A stretch of 64,000 nt of DNA from Hydractinia symbiolongicarpus. Its lineage: Eukaryota > Cnidaria > Hydrozoa > Anthoathecata > Hydractiniidae. The translations under genes were made by a program, and so were the position numbers. Positions 12,936 to 24,376 of the stretch are shown one piece after another. The notes under the pieces were generated by a model. The model searched no databases and was not told the origin of the DNA. It was given only the letters and a program-made list of their open reading frames with translations. Within the stretch, counting starts at the first letter, position 1. Every line of letters starts with the position of its first letter. Location of the stretch: positions 4,464,001-4,528,000 of the forward strand of contig NC_079887.1 of NCBI RefSeq assembly GCF_029227915.1. The letters are read 5' to 3'.

Positions 12936-14433
12936 GTACCCTGTGAGTAAACTCATTTCCAAAACGATTTTTTAAATTATCTTTTCACCACTAAAACGCA
13001 TCAGACTTGTAGTTTTCAAAAATGTTTTCATTTTTGATGAGATGCTGAATAAAAGAAGTTTAATCGCCGGCAAACGAAAACCCGCCATTTCCCGTAAACC
13101 CGGACTTGGCCCGTACAGTCAAAAGTATACAAAGAAAGTACCAAGGGAGTAAACACATTTCCCGAACGATTTTTTAAATACTTTTTCACCACTAAAACGC
13201 ATGAGACTTGTAGTTTTCAAAAATGTTCTTATTTTTGATGAGACGCTTAATGAAAGTGGTTTAATCGCCGGCAAACGAAACCCCGTGATTTCCCGCAAAT
13301 CCCGGGCTTGGCCCGTATAGTCGAATGTATACAAAGAAAGTACCCTGTGAGTAAACTCATTTCCAAAACGATTTTTTAAATTATCTTTTCACCACTAAAA
13401 CGCATGAGACTTGTAGTTTTCAAAAATGTTTTCATTTTTGATGAGACGCTGAAAAAAAGAAGTTTACTCGCCGGCAAACGAAAACCCGCCTTTTCCCGTA
13501 AACCCTGGACTCGGCCCGTATAGTCAAAAGTATACAAAGAAAGTACCCAGGGAGTAAACTCATTTCCCGAATGATTTTTTATATTATTTTTTCAACATTA
13601 AAACGCATGAGACTTGTAGTTTTCAAAAATGTTTTCATATTTGATGGGACGCTGAATAAAAGAAGTTTAATCGCTGCAAACGAAAACCCGCGATTTCCCG
13701 TAAATCCCGGACTCGGCCCGTATCGTCAAAAGTATACAAAGAAAGTACCCAGGGAGTAAACTCATTTCCCGAACGATTTTTTTAAATTATCTTTTCACCA
13801 CTAAAACGCATGAGACTTGTAGTTTTCAAAAATGTTTTCATTTTTGATGAGACGCTTAATGAAAGAGGATTAATCGCCGGCAAACGAAAACCCGCGATTT
13901 CCCGGAAATCCCGGGCTTGGCCCGTATAGTCGAATGCGTACAAAGAAAGTACCCAGGGAGTAAACTCATTTCCCGAACGATTTTTTATATTATTTTTTCA
14001 CCACTAAAACGCATGAGACTTGTAGTTTTCAAAAATGTTTTCATTTTTGATGGGACGCTGAATAAAAGAAGTTTAATCGCCAGCAAACGAAAACCCGCGA
14101 TTTCCCGTAAATCCCGGACTCGGCCCGTATAGTCAAAAGTATACAAAGAAACTACCCAGGGAGTAAACTCATTTCCTGAACGATTTTTTAAATTATTTTT
14201 TCACCACTAAAACGCATGAGACTTGTAGTTTTCAGAAATGTTTTCATTTTTGATGAGACGCTTAATGAAAGTGGTTTAATCGCCGGCAAACGAAAACCTG
14301 TGATTTCCCGTAAATCCCGGGCTTGGCCCGTATAGTCAAATGTATACAAAGAAAGTACCTTGCGACTAAACTCATTTCCAAAACGATTTTTTAAATTATC
14401 TTTTCACCACTAAAACGCATGAGACTTGTTGTT
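12936..14433. repeat. 1498-bp duplication, copy 1
   Basis: Seven monomers plus a truncated unit. It repeats at +1498: CGCATCAGAC near 13001 and 14499, an open frame at 13571 and 15069, and GAATGCGTAC near 13934 and 15432. Its first monomers (CATCAGAC, then CCCGTACAGTC and CCAAGGGAG) match D1 sequence near 1850-2040 and 6100-6290, so D1-type units were captured here. Confidence 0.87.
14355..14433. repeat. Truncated monomer (79 bp), copy 3
   Basis: Same breakpoint, with head GTACCTTGCGACT (one C-to-T change) and TAAATTATC in place of TAATATATC. It lies 1498 bp after copy 2 and was carried by the 1498-bp duplication. Confidence 0.92.
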
Positions 14434-15731
14434 GTACCCTGTGAGTAAACTCATTTCCAAAACGATTTTTTAAATTATCTTTTCACCACTAAAACGCATC
14501 AGACTTGTAGTTTCCAAAAATGTTTTCATTTTTGATGAGACGCTGAATAAAAGAAGTTTAATCGCCGGCAAACGAAAACCCGCCATTTCCCGTAAACCCG
14601 GACTTGGCCCGTACAGTCAAAAGTATACAAAGAAAGTACCAAGGGAGTAAACTCATTTCCCGAACGATTTTTTAAATACTTTTTCACCACTAAAACGCAT
14701 GAGACTTGTAGTTTTCAAAAATGTTCTTATTTTTGATGAGACGCTTAATGAAAGTGGTTTAATCGCCGGCAAACGAAACCCCGTGATTTCCCGCAAATCC
14801 CGGGCTTGGCCCGTATAGTCGAATGTATACAAAGAAAGTACCCTGTGAGTAAACTCATTTCCAAAACGATTTTTTAAATTATCTTTTCACCACTAAAACG
14901 CATGAGACTTGCAGTTTTCAAAAATGTTTTCATTTTTGATGAGACGCTGAAAAAAAGAAGTTTACTCGCCGGCAAACGAAAACCCGCCTTTTCCCGTAAA
15001 CCCTGGACTCGGCCCGTATAGTCAAAAGTATACAAAGAAAGTACCCAGGGAGTAAACTCATTTCCCGAATGATTTTTTATATTATTTTTTCAACACTAAA
15101 ACGCATGAGACTTGTAGTTTTCAAAAATGTTTTCATATTTGATGGGACGCTGAATAAAAGAAGTTTAATCGCCGCAAAGGAAAACCCGCGATTTCCCGTA
15201 AATCCCGGACTCGGCCCGTATCGTCAAAAGTATACAAAGAAAGTACCCAGGGAGTAAACTCATTTCCCGAACGATATTTTTTTAAATTATCTTTTCACCA
15301 CTAAAACGCATGAGACTTGTAGTTTTCAAAAATGTTTTCATTTTTGATGAGACGCTTAATGAAAGAGGATTAATCGCCGGCAAACGAAAACCCTCGATTT
15401 CCCGGAAATCCCGGGCTTCGCCCGTATAGTCGAATGCGTACAAAGAAAGTACCCAGGGAGTAAACTCATTTCCCGAACGATTTTTTATATTATTTTTTCA
15501 CCACTAAAACGCATGAGACTTGTAGTTTTCAAAAATGTTTTCATTTTTGATGGGACGCTGAATAAAAGAAGTTTAATCGCCAGCAAACGAAAACCCGCGA
15601 TTTCCCGTAAATCCCGGACTCGGCCCGTATAGTCAAAAGTATACAAAGAAACTACCCAGGGAGTAAACTCATTTCCTGAACGATTTTTTAAATTATTTTT
15701 TCACCACTAAAACGCATGAGACTTGTAGTTT
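14434..15731. repeat. 1498-bp duplication, copy 2 (partial)
   Basis: Begins right after truncated monomer 3. It parallels copy 1 until about 15731, where copy 1 has TTTTCAGAAATG and this copy TTTTCAAAAATG. It therefore stops before reaching a fourth truncated unit. It contains an odd GATATTTTTTTAAATT tract near 15273. Confidence 0.85.
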
Positions 15732-15854
15732 TCAAAAATGTTTTCATTTTTGATGAGACGCTTAATGAAAGAGGTTTAATTGCCGGCAAACGAAAACCCG
15801 CGATTTCCCGGAAATCCCGGGCTTGGCCACTTTAGTCGAATGCATACAAAGAAA

Positions 15855-17273
15855 GTACCCAGGGAGTAAACTCATTTCCCGAACGATTTTTTAAATTATT
15901 TTTTCACCGCTAAAACGCATGAGACTTGTAGTTTTCAAAAATGTTTTCATTTTTGATGAGACGCCTAATGAAAGAGGTTTAATCGCCGGCAAACGAAAAC
16001 CCGCGATTTCCCGTAAATCCCGGGCTTGGCCCGTATAGTCGAATGTATACAAAGAAAGTACCCTGTGAGTAAACTCATTTCCAGAACGATTTTTTAAATT
16101 ATTTTTTCACAACTAAAACGCATAAGACTTGTAGTTTTCAAAAATGTTTTCATTTTTGATGGGACGCTGAATAAAAGAAGTTTAATCGCCGGCAAACGAA
16201 AACCCGCGATTTCCCGTATATCCCGGACTCGGCCCGTATAGTCAAAAGTATACAAAGAAAGTACCCAGGGAGTAAACTCATTTCCCGAACGATTTTTTAA
16301 ATTATCTTTTCACCACTAAAACGCATGAGACTTGTAGTTTTCAAAAATGTTTTCATTTTTGATGGGACGCTGAATAAAAGAAGTTTAATCGCCGGCAAAC
16401 GAAAACCCGCGATTTCCCGTAAATCCCGGACTCGGCCCGTATAGTCAAAAGTATACAAAGAAAGTACCCTGGGAGTAAACTCATTTCCTGAACGATTTTT
16501 TAAATTATTTTTTCACCGCTAAAACGCATGAGACTTGTAGTTTTAAAAAATGTTTTTATTTTTGATGAGACGCTTATGAAAGAGGTTTAATCGCCGGCAA
16601 ACGAGAACCCGCGATTTCCCGGAAATTCCGGGCTTGGCCACTTTAGTCGAATGCATACAAAGAAAGTACCCAGGGAGTAAACTCATTTCCCGAACGATTT
16701 TTTAAATTTTTTTTTCACCACTAAAACGCATGAGACTTGTAGTTTTCAAAAATGTTTTCATTTTTGACGAGACGCTTAATGAAAGAGGTTTAATCGACGG
16801 CAAACGAAAACCTGCGATTTCCCGGAAATCCCGGGCTTGGCCCGTATAGTCGAATGTATACAAAGAAAGTACCCTGTGAGTAAACTCATTTCCAGAACGA
16901 TTTTTTAAATTATTTTTTCACAACTAAAACGCATAAGACTTGTAGTTTTCAAAAATGCTTTCATTTTTGATGGGACGCTGAATAAAAGAAGTTTAATCGC
17001 CGGCAAACGAAAACCCGCGATTTCCCGTATATCCCAGACTCGGCCCGTATAGTCAAAAGTATACAAAGAAAGTACCCAGGTAGTAAACTCATTTCCCGAA
17101 CGATTTTTTAAATTATTTTTTCACCGCTAAAACGCATGAGACTTGTAGTTTTAAAAAATGTTTTTATTTTTGATGAGACGCTTATGAAAGAGGTTTAATC
17201 GCCGGCAAACGAGAACCCGCGATTTCCCGGAAATTCCGGGCTTGGCCACTTTAGTCGAATGCATACAAAGAAA
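15855..17273. repeat. 1419-bp (7-monomer) repeat, copy 1
   Basis: Repeats at +1419: CGCCTAATG at 15962 and 17381, GACGAGACGC at 16766 and 18185, CGCTTATG at 16571 and 17990. The period is 2 bp short of seven full monomers because two units have the 1-bp loss CTTATG. Confidence 0.9.
16618..16632. other. 15-bp near-perfect palindrome CCCGGAAATTCCGGG
   Basis: Seven-base arms around a single central A, created by GGAAATTCC in place of GGAAATCCC at p156-p170. It also occurs at 17226-17240, 18037-18051 and 18645-18659, each in a monomer that also has the CTTATG deletion and CGAGAACCC. A broken form lies near 23723 (GGAAATTCCGTGC). Confidence 0.8.
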
Positions 17274-18692
17274 GTACCCAGGGAGTAAACTCATTTCCCG
17301 AACGATTTTTTAAATTATTTTTTCACCGCTAAAACGCATGAGACTTGTAGTTTTCAAAAATGTTTTCATTTTTGATGAGACGCCTAATGAAAGAGGTTTA
17401 ATCGCCGGCAAACGAAAACCCGCGATTTCCCGTAAATCCCGGGCTTGGCCCGTATAGTCGAATGTATACAAAGAAAGTACCCTGTGAGTAAACTCATTTC
17501 CAGAACGATTTTTTAAATTATTTTTTCACAACTAAAACGCATAAGACTTGTAGTTTTCAAAAATGTTTTCATTTTTGATGGGACGCTGAATAAAAGAAGT
17601 TTAATCGCCGGCAAACGAAAACCCGCGATTTCCCGTATATCCCGGACTCGGCCCGTATAGTCAAAAGTATACAAAGAAAGTACCCAGGGAGTAAACTCAT
17701 TTCCCGAACGATTTTTTAAATTATCTTTTCACCACTAAAACGCATGAGACTTGTAGTTTTCAAAAATGTTTTCATTTTTGATGGGACGCTGAATAAAAGA
17801 AGTTTAATCGCCGGCAAACGAAAACCCGCGATTTCCCGTAAATCCCGGACTCGGCCCGTATAGTCAAAAGTATACAAAGAAAGTACCCTGGGAGTAAACT
17901 CATTTCCTGAACGATTTTTTAAATTATTTTTTCACCGCTAAAACGCATGAGACTTGTAGTTTTAAAAAATGTTTTTATTTTTGATGAGACGCTTATGAAA
18001 GAGGTTTAATCGCCGGCAAACGAGAACCCGCGATTTCCCGGAAATTCCGGGCTTGGCCACTTTAGTCGAATGCATACAAAGAAAGTACCCAGGGAGTAAA
18101 CTCATTTCCCGAACGATTTTTTAAATTTTTTTTTCACCACTAAAACGCATGAGACTTGTAGTTTTCAAAAATGTTTTCATTTTTGACGAGACGCTTAATG
18201 AAAGAGGTTTAATCGCCGGCAAACGAAAACCTGCGATTTCCCGGAAATCCCGGGCTTGGCCCGTATAGTCGAATGTATACAAAGAAAGTACCCTGTGAGT
18301 AAACTCATTTCCAGAACGATTTTTTAAATTATTTTTTCACAACTAAAACGCATAAGACTTGTAGTTTTCAAAAATGCTTTCATTTTTGATGGGACGCTGA
18401 ATAAAAGAAGTTTAATCGCCGGCAAACGAAAACCCGCGATTTCCCGTATATCCCGGACTCGGCCCGTATAGTCAAAAGTATACAAAGAAAGTACCCAGGT
18501 AGTAAACTCATTTCCCGAACGATTTTTTAAATTATTTTTTCACCGCTAAAACGCATGAGACTTGTAGTTTTAAAAAATGTTTTTATTTTTGATGAGACGC
18601 TTATGAAAGAGGTTTAATCGCCGGCAAACGAGAACCCGCGATTTCCCGGAAATTCCGGGCTTGGCCACTTTAGTCGAATGCATACAAAGAAA
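17274..18692. repeat. 1419-bp (7-monomer) repeat, copy 2
   Basis: Tandem copy of the previous unit, very close by eye. One of the few differences is ATCGCCGG here against ATCGACGG in copy 1 near 16795. Both start at GTACCC after a CATAC tail, so the boundary is a monomer boundary. Confidence 0.9.
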
Positions 18693-19300
18693 GTACCCAG
18701 GGAGTAAACTCATTTCCCGAACGATTTTTTAAATTTTTTTTTCACCACTAAAACGCATGAGACTTGTAGTTTTCAAAAATGTTTTCATTTTTGACGAGAC
18801 GCTTAATGAAAGAGGTTTAATCGCCGGCAAACGAAAACCTGCGATTTCCCGGAAATCCCGGGCTTGGCCCGTATAGTCGAATGTATACAAAGAAAGTACC
18901 CTGTGAGTAAACTCATTTCCAGAACGATTTTTTAAATTATTTTTTCACAACTAAAACGCATAAGACTTGTAGTTTTCAAAAATGCTTTCATTTTTGATGG
19001 GACGCTGAATAAAAGAAGTTTAATCGCCGGCAAACGAAAACCCGCGATTTCCCGTATATCCCGGACTCGGCCCGTATAGTCAAAAGTATACAAAGAAAGT
19101 ACCCAGGTAGTAAACTCATTTCCCGAACGATTTTTTAAATTATTTTTTCACCGCTAAAACGCATGAGACTTGTAGTTTTCAAAAATGTTTTCATTTTTGA
19201 TGAGACGCTTAATGAAAGAGGTTTAATCGCCGGCAAACGAAAACCCACGATTTTCCGGAAATCCCGGGCTTGGCCACTTTAGTCGAATGCATACAAAGAA
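18085..19300. repeat. 608-bp (3-monomer) repeat, two tandem copies
   Basis: 18085-18692 and 18693-19300 repeat the last three monomers of the 7-mer. GACGAGACGC lies at 18185 and 18793, and the CCAGGTAG head recurs. The third monomer of the second copy is replaced from about 19160 by a CTTAATG / CCCACGATTTTCC unit. Confidence 0.85.
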
Positions 19301-20722
19301 AGTACCCAGGGAGTAAACTCATTTCCCGAACGATTTTTTAAATTTTTTTTTCACCACTAAAACGCATGAGACTTGTAGTTTTCAAAAATGTTTTTATTTT
19401 TGATGAGACGCTTAATGAAAGAGGTTTAATCGCCGGCAAACGAAAACCCGCGAATTCCCGGAAATCCCGGGCTTGGCCACTTTAGTTGAATGCATACAAA
19501 GAAAGTACCCAGGGAGTAAACTCATTTCCCGAACGATTTTTTAAATTTTTTTTTCACCACTAAAACGCATGAGACTTGTAGTTTTCAAAAATGTTTTCAT
19601 TTTTGATGAGACGCTTAATGAAAGAGGTTTAATCGCCGGCAAACGAAAACCCGCGATTTCCCGTAAATCCCGGGCTTGGCCCGTATAGTCGAATGTATAC
19701 AAAGAAAGTACCCTGTGAGTAAACTCATTTCCAGAACGATTTTTTAAATTTTTTTTTCACCACTAAAACGCATAAGACTTGTAGTTTTCAAAAATGCTTT
19801 CATTTTTGATGGGACGCTGAATAAAAGAAGTTTAATCGCCGGCAAACGAAAACCCGCGATTTCCCGTATATCCCGGACTCGGCCCGTATAGTCAAAATTA
19901 TACAAAGAAAGTACCCAGGTAGTAAACTCATTTCCCGAACGATTTTTTAAATTATTTTTTCACCGCTAAAACGCATGAGACTTGTAGTTTTCAAAAATGT
20001 TTTCATTTTTGATGAGACGCTTAATGAAAGAGGTTTAATCGCCGGCAAACGAAAACCCACGATTTTCCGGAAATCCCGGGCTTGGCCACTTTAGTCGAAT
20101 GCATACAAAGAAAGTACCCAGGGAGTAAACTCATTTCCCGAACGATTTTTTAAATTTTTTTTTCACCACTAAAACGCATGAGACTTGTAGTTTTTAAAAA
20201 TGTTTTTATTTTTGATGAGACGCTTAATGAAAGAGGTTTAATCGCCGGCAAACGAAAACCCGCGAATTCCCGGAAATCCCGGGTTTGGCCACTTTAGTTG
20301 AATGCATACAAAGAAAGTACCCAGGGAGTAAACTCATTTCCCGAACGATTTTTTAAATTTTTTTTTCACCACTAAAACGCATGAGACTTGTAGTTTTCAA
20401 AAATGTTTTCATTTTTGATGAGACGCTTAATGAAAGAGGTTTAATCGCCGGCAAACGAAAACCCGCGATTTCCCGTAAATCCCGGGCTTGGCCCGTATAG
20501 TCGAATGTATACAAAGAAAGTACCCTGTGAGTAAACTCATTTCCAGAACGATTTTTTAAATTTTTTTTTCACCACTAAAACGCATAAGACTTGTAGTTTT
20601 CAAAAATGTTTTCATTTTTGATGGCACGCTGAATAAAAGAAGTTTAATCGCCGGCAAACGAAAACCCGCGATTTCCCGTATATCCCGGACTCGGCCCGTA
20701 TAGTCGAATGTATACAAAGAAA
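19099..20722. repeat. 812-bp (4-monomer) repeat, two tandem copies
   Basis: 19099-19910 and 19911-20722. Markers at the same offset are CCAGGTAG heads, CCCACGATTTTCCGG near 19245 and 20057, and CGAATTCCCGG at 19451 and 20263. The second copy differs in its last monomer (GATGGCACGC, GAATG tail). Confidence 0.87.
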
Positions 20723-22143
20723 GTACCCTGTGAGTAAACTCATTTCCAGAACGATTTTTTAAATTATTTTTTCACAACTAAAACGCATAAGACTTGTAGT
20801 TTTCAAAATTGTTTTCATTTTTGATGAGACGCTTAATGAAAGAGGTTTAATCGCCGGCAAACGAAAACCCGCGATTTCCCGGAAATCCCGGGCTTGGCCA
20901 CTTTAGTCGAATGCATACAAAGAAAGTACCCAGGGAGTAAACTCATTTCCCGAACGATTTTTTAAATTTTTTTTTTGACCACTAAAACGCATGAGACTTG
21001 TAGTTTTCAAAAATGTTTTCATTTTTGATGAGACGCTTAATGAAAGAGGTTTAATCGCCGGCAAACGAAAACCCGCGATTTCCCGTAAATCCCGGGCTTG
21101 GCCACTTTAGTCGAATGCATACAAAGAAAGTACCCAGGGAGTAAAATCATTTCCCAAACGATTTTTTAATTTTTTTTTCACCACTAAAACGCATGAGACT
21201 TGTAGTATTCAAAAATGTTTTCATTTTTGATGAGACGCTTAATGAAAGAGGTTTAATCGCCGGCAAACGAAAACCCGCGATTTCCCGTAAATCCCGGGCT
21301 TGGCCCGTATAGTCGAATGTATACAAAGAAAGTACCCTGTGAGTAAACTCATTTCCAGAACGATTTTTTAAATTATTTTTTCACAACTAAAACGCATAAG
21401 ACTTTTAGTTTTCAAAAATGTTTTCATTTTTGATGGGACGCTGAATAAAAGAAGTTTAATCGCCGGCAAACGAAAACCCGCGATTTCCCGTATATCCCGG
21501 ACTCGGCCCGTATAGTCAAAAGTATACAAAGAATGTACCCAGGGAGTAAACTCATTTCCCGAACGATTTTTTAAATTATTTTTTCACCGCTAAAACGCAT
21601 GAGACTTGTAGTTTTCAAAAATGTTTTCATTTTTGATGAGACGCTTAATGAAAGAGGTTTAATCGCCGGCAAACGAAAACCCGCGATTTTCCGGAAATCC
21701 CGGGCTTGGCCACTTTAGTCGAATGCATACAAAGAAAGTACCCAGGGAGTAAACTCATTTCCCGAACGATTTTTTAAATTTTTTTTTCACCACTAAAACG
21801 CATGAGACTTGTAGTTTTCAAAAATGTTTTTATTTTTGATGAGACGCTTAATGAAAGAGGTTTAATCGCCGGCAAATGAAAACCCGCGATTTCCCGTAAA
21901 TCCCGGGCTTGGCCCGTATAGTCGAATGTATACAAAGAAAGTACCCTGTGAGTAAACTCATTTCCAGAACGATTTTTTAAATTTTTTTTTCACCACTAAA
22001 ACGCATAAGACTTGTAGTTTTCAAAAATGTTTTCATTTTTGATGGGACGCTGAATAAAAGAAGTTTAATCGCCGGCAAACGAAAACCCGCGATTTCCCGT
22101 ATATCCCGGACTCGGCCCGTATAGTCGAATGTATACAAAGAAA

Positions 22144-22347
22144 GTAACCTGTGAGTAAACTCATTTCCAGAACGATTTTTTAAATTTTTTTTTTCACCAC
22201 TAAAACGCATGAGACTTGTAGTTTTTAAAAATGTTTTCATTTTTGATGAGACGCTTAATGAAAGAGGTTTAATCGCCGGCAAACGAAAACCCGCGATTTC
22301 CCGGAAATCCCGGGCTTGGCCCGTATAGTCGAATGTATACAAAGAAA
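22144..22347. repeat. 204-bp monomer with T10 tract
   Basis: The tract after TAAA is T10, giving 204 bp, a multiple of three. On the minus strand this lets one open frame run through almost two monomers (21977-22342, 121 codons) with a 68-residue internal repeat. The frame is a by-product of length and not evidence of a gene. The head reads GTAACCTGTG, a unique change. Confidence 0.8.
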
Positions 22348-23933
22348 GTACCCTGTGAGTAAACTCATTTCCAGAACGATTTTTTAAATTATTTTTTCAC
22401 AACTAAAACGCATAAGACTTGTAGTTTTCAAAAATGTTTTCATTTTTGATGGGACGCTGAATAAAAGAAGTTTAATCGCCGGCAAACGAAAACCCGCGAT
22501 TTCCCGTATATCCCGGACTTGGCCCGTATAGTCAAAAGTATACAAAGAAAGTACCCAGGGAGTAAACTCATTTCCCGAACGATTTTTTAATTTATTTTTT
22601 CACCGCTAAAACGCATGAGACTTGTAGTTTTCAAAAATGTTTTCATTTTTGATGAGACGCTTAATGAAAGAGGTTTAATCGCCGGCAAACGAAAACCCGC
22701 GAGTTCCCGGAAATCCCGGGCTTGGCCACTTTAGTCGAATGCATACAAAGAAAGTACCCAGGGAGTAAACTCATTTCCCGAACGATTTTTTAAATTTTTT
22801 TTTTGACCACTAAAACGCATGAGACTTGTAGTTTTCAAAAATGTTTTCATTTTTGATGAGACGCTTAATGAAAGAGGTTTAATCGCCGGCAAACGAAAAC
22901 CCGCGATTTCCCGTAAATCCCGGGCTTGGCCACTTTAGTCGAATGCATACAAAGAAAGTACCCAGGGAGTAAACTCATTTCCCGAACGATTTTTTAATTT
23001 TTTTTTCACCACTAAAACGCATGAGACTTGTAGTATTCAAAAATGTTTTCATTTTTGATGAGACGCTTAATGAAAGAGGTTTAATCGCCGGCAAACGAAA
23101 ACCCGCGATTTCCCGTAAATCCCGGGCTTGGCCCGTATAGTCGAATGTATACAAAGAAAGTACCCAGGGAGTAAACCCATTTCCCGAACGATTTTTTAAA
23201 TTATCTTTTCACCACTAAAACGCATGAGACTTGTAGTTTTCAAAAATGTTTTCATTTTTGATGAGACGCTTAATGAAAGAGGTTTAATCGCCGGCAAACG
23301 AAAACCCGCGATTTCCCGTAAATCCCGGGCTTGGCCACTTTAGTCGAATGCATACAAAGAAAGTACCCAGGGAGTAAACTCATTTCCCGAACGATTTTTT
23401 AATTTTTTTTTCACCACTAAAACGCATGAGACTTGTAGTATTCAAAAATGTTTTCATTTTTGATGAGACGCTTAATGAAAGAGGTTTAATCGCCGGCAAA
23501 CGAAAACCCGCGATTTCCCGTAAATCCCGGGCTTGGCCCGTATAGTCGAATGTATACAAAGAAAGTACCCAGGGAGTAAACCCATTTCCCGAACGATTTT
23601 TTAAATTATCTTTTCACCACTAAAACGCATGAGACTTGTAGTTTTCAAAAATGTTTTCATTTTTGATGAGACGCTTAATGAAAGAGGTTTAATCGCCGGC
23701 AAAGGAAAACCCGCGATATCCCGGAAATTCCGTGCTTGGCCCGTATAGTCGAATGTATACAAAGAAAGTACCCAGGGAGTAAACTCATTTCCCGAACGAT
23801 TTTTTAAATTATCTTTTCACCACTAAAACGCATGAGACTTGTAGTTTTCAAAAATGTTTTCATTTTTGATGAGACGCTTAATGAAAGAGGTTTAATCGCC
23901 GGCAAACGAAAACCCGCGATTTCCCGGAAATCC

Positions 23934-23946
23934 CGGGCTTGGCCCG
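23934..23946. other. Dyad CGGGC-TTG-GCCCG, example copy
   Basis: Perfect inverted repeat with 5-bp GC arms and a 3-base spacer at p167-p179. It recurs in every monomer whose tail reads GGGCTTGGCCCG. It is destroyed in the GGACTCGGCCCG subtype and in the GGGCTTGGCCACTTT subtype of 15.8-32.7 kb, so dyad-positive and dyad-negative monomers are interspersed. It could form a small hairpin or bind a dimeric protein; neither is shown. Confidence 0.75.
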
Positions 23947-23956
23947 TATAGTCGAA

Positions 23957-23964
23957 TGTATACA
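23957..23964. other. Palindrome TGTATACA, example copy
   Basis: Perfect 8-bp palindrome at p190-p197, 10 bp after the dyad. It is kept in the GAATGTATAC subtype and lost in the GAATGCATAC and GAATGCGTAC subtypes. In the AAAAGTATAC subtype only the inner GTATAC remains. Function unknown. Confidence 0.7.
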
Positions 23965-24376
23965 AAGAAAGTACCCAGGGAGTAAACTCATTTCTCGAAC
24001 GATTTTTTATATTATTTTTTCACCACTAAAACGCATGAGACTTGTAGTTTTCAAAAATGTTTTCATTTTTGATGGGACGCTGAATAAAAGAAGTTTAATC
24101 GCCGGCAAACGAAAACCCGCGATTTCCCGTAAATCCCGGACTCTGCCCGTATAGTCAAAAGTATACAAAGAAAGTACCCAGGGAGTAAACTCATTTCCCG
24201 AACGATTTTTTAAATTATCTTTTCACCACTAAAACGCATGAGACTTGTAGTTTTCAAAAATGTTTTCATTTTTGATGAGACGCTTAATGAAAGAGGTTTA
24301 ATCGCCGGCAAACGAAAACCCGCGATTTCCCGGAAATCCCGGGCTTGGCCCGTATAGTCGAATGTATACAAAGAAA

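Larger units (their letters stand above)
7295..15854. repeat. Block D2: duplications tagged by a truncated monomer
   Basis: Subtype markers are TATTATTTCACCACTAAAGCCC, TTGTTGTTTTC, GATGGGACGC, CAACACTAAAAC, and CTTCGCCCG or GCGTAC tails. The block is built from two large tandem duplications (2922/2719 bp, then 1498 bp), and the 79-bp truncated monomer recurs three times. Inside it, 7295-7700 and 7904-8309 are dimer copies 609 bp (3 monomers) apart. Confidence 0.85.
15855..20722. repeat. Block D3: 7-, 3- and 4-monomer repeats
   Basis: Here the GGCCACTTTAGTCGAATGCATAC tail becomes common, together with CACAACTAAAACGCATAAGAC units whose tails read CCCGTATATCCCGGACTC. Short local periods dominate: 1419, 608 and 812 bp. 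Confidence 0.85.
23768..23970. repeat. Reference monomer (203 bp)
   Basis: A convenient near-consensus unit, p1-p203. It carries the AGGG head (p7-p10), CCCGAAC (p24-p30), a T6 tract (p33-p38), the TATCTTTTC form of the second tract, CGCATGAGAC (p62-p71), GATGAGACGC (p101-p110), the CTTAATGAAAGAGG form of p110-p123, GCCGGC (p131-p136), CCCGCG (p146-p151), the GGAAAT form of p159-p164, the dyad at p167-p179 and TGTATACA at p190-p197. The consensus unit has 41 C, 38 G and 13 CpG by hand count. At 203 bp it is about the size of one nucleosome plus linker; nucleosome phasing is only an inference. Confidence 0.9.
22348..24173. repeat. Long-range duplicated segment, copy 1
   Basis: The order of monomers matches 28234-29858. 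It runs: CACAAC/CATAAGAC; TAATTTATT; TTTGACCAC; TAGTATTC; AAACCCATT with TATCTTTTC; GGAAAT...CCGTGC; TATCTTTTC; TATATTATT with GATGGG. Offsets are about 5886 bp at the left and 5686 bp at the right, so whole monomers were gained or lost between them. Confidence 0.7.

Noticed and set aside
23943-23956. Genuine CENP-B box
   Set aside because: Spacing between TTCG and CGGG is six bases instead of seven. The other candidate (minus-strand TTCGGGAAATG at p30 downward) lacks the CGGG half. Kept only as a low-interest finding.
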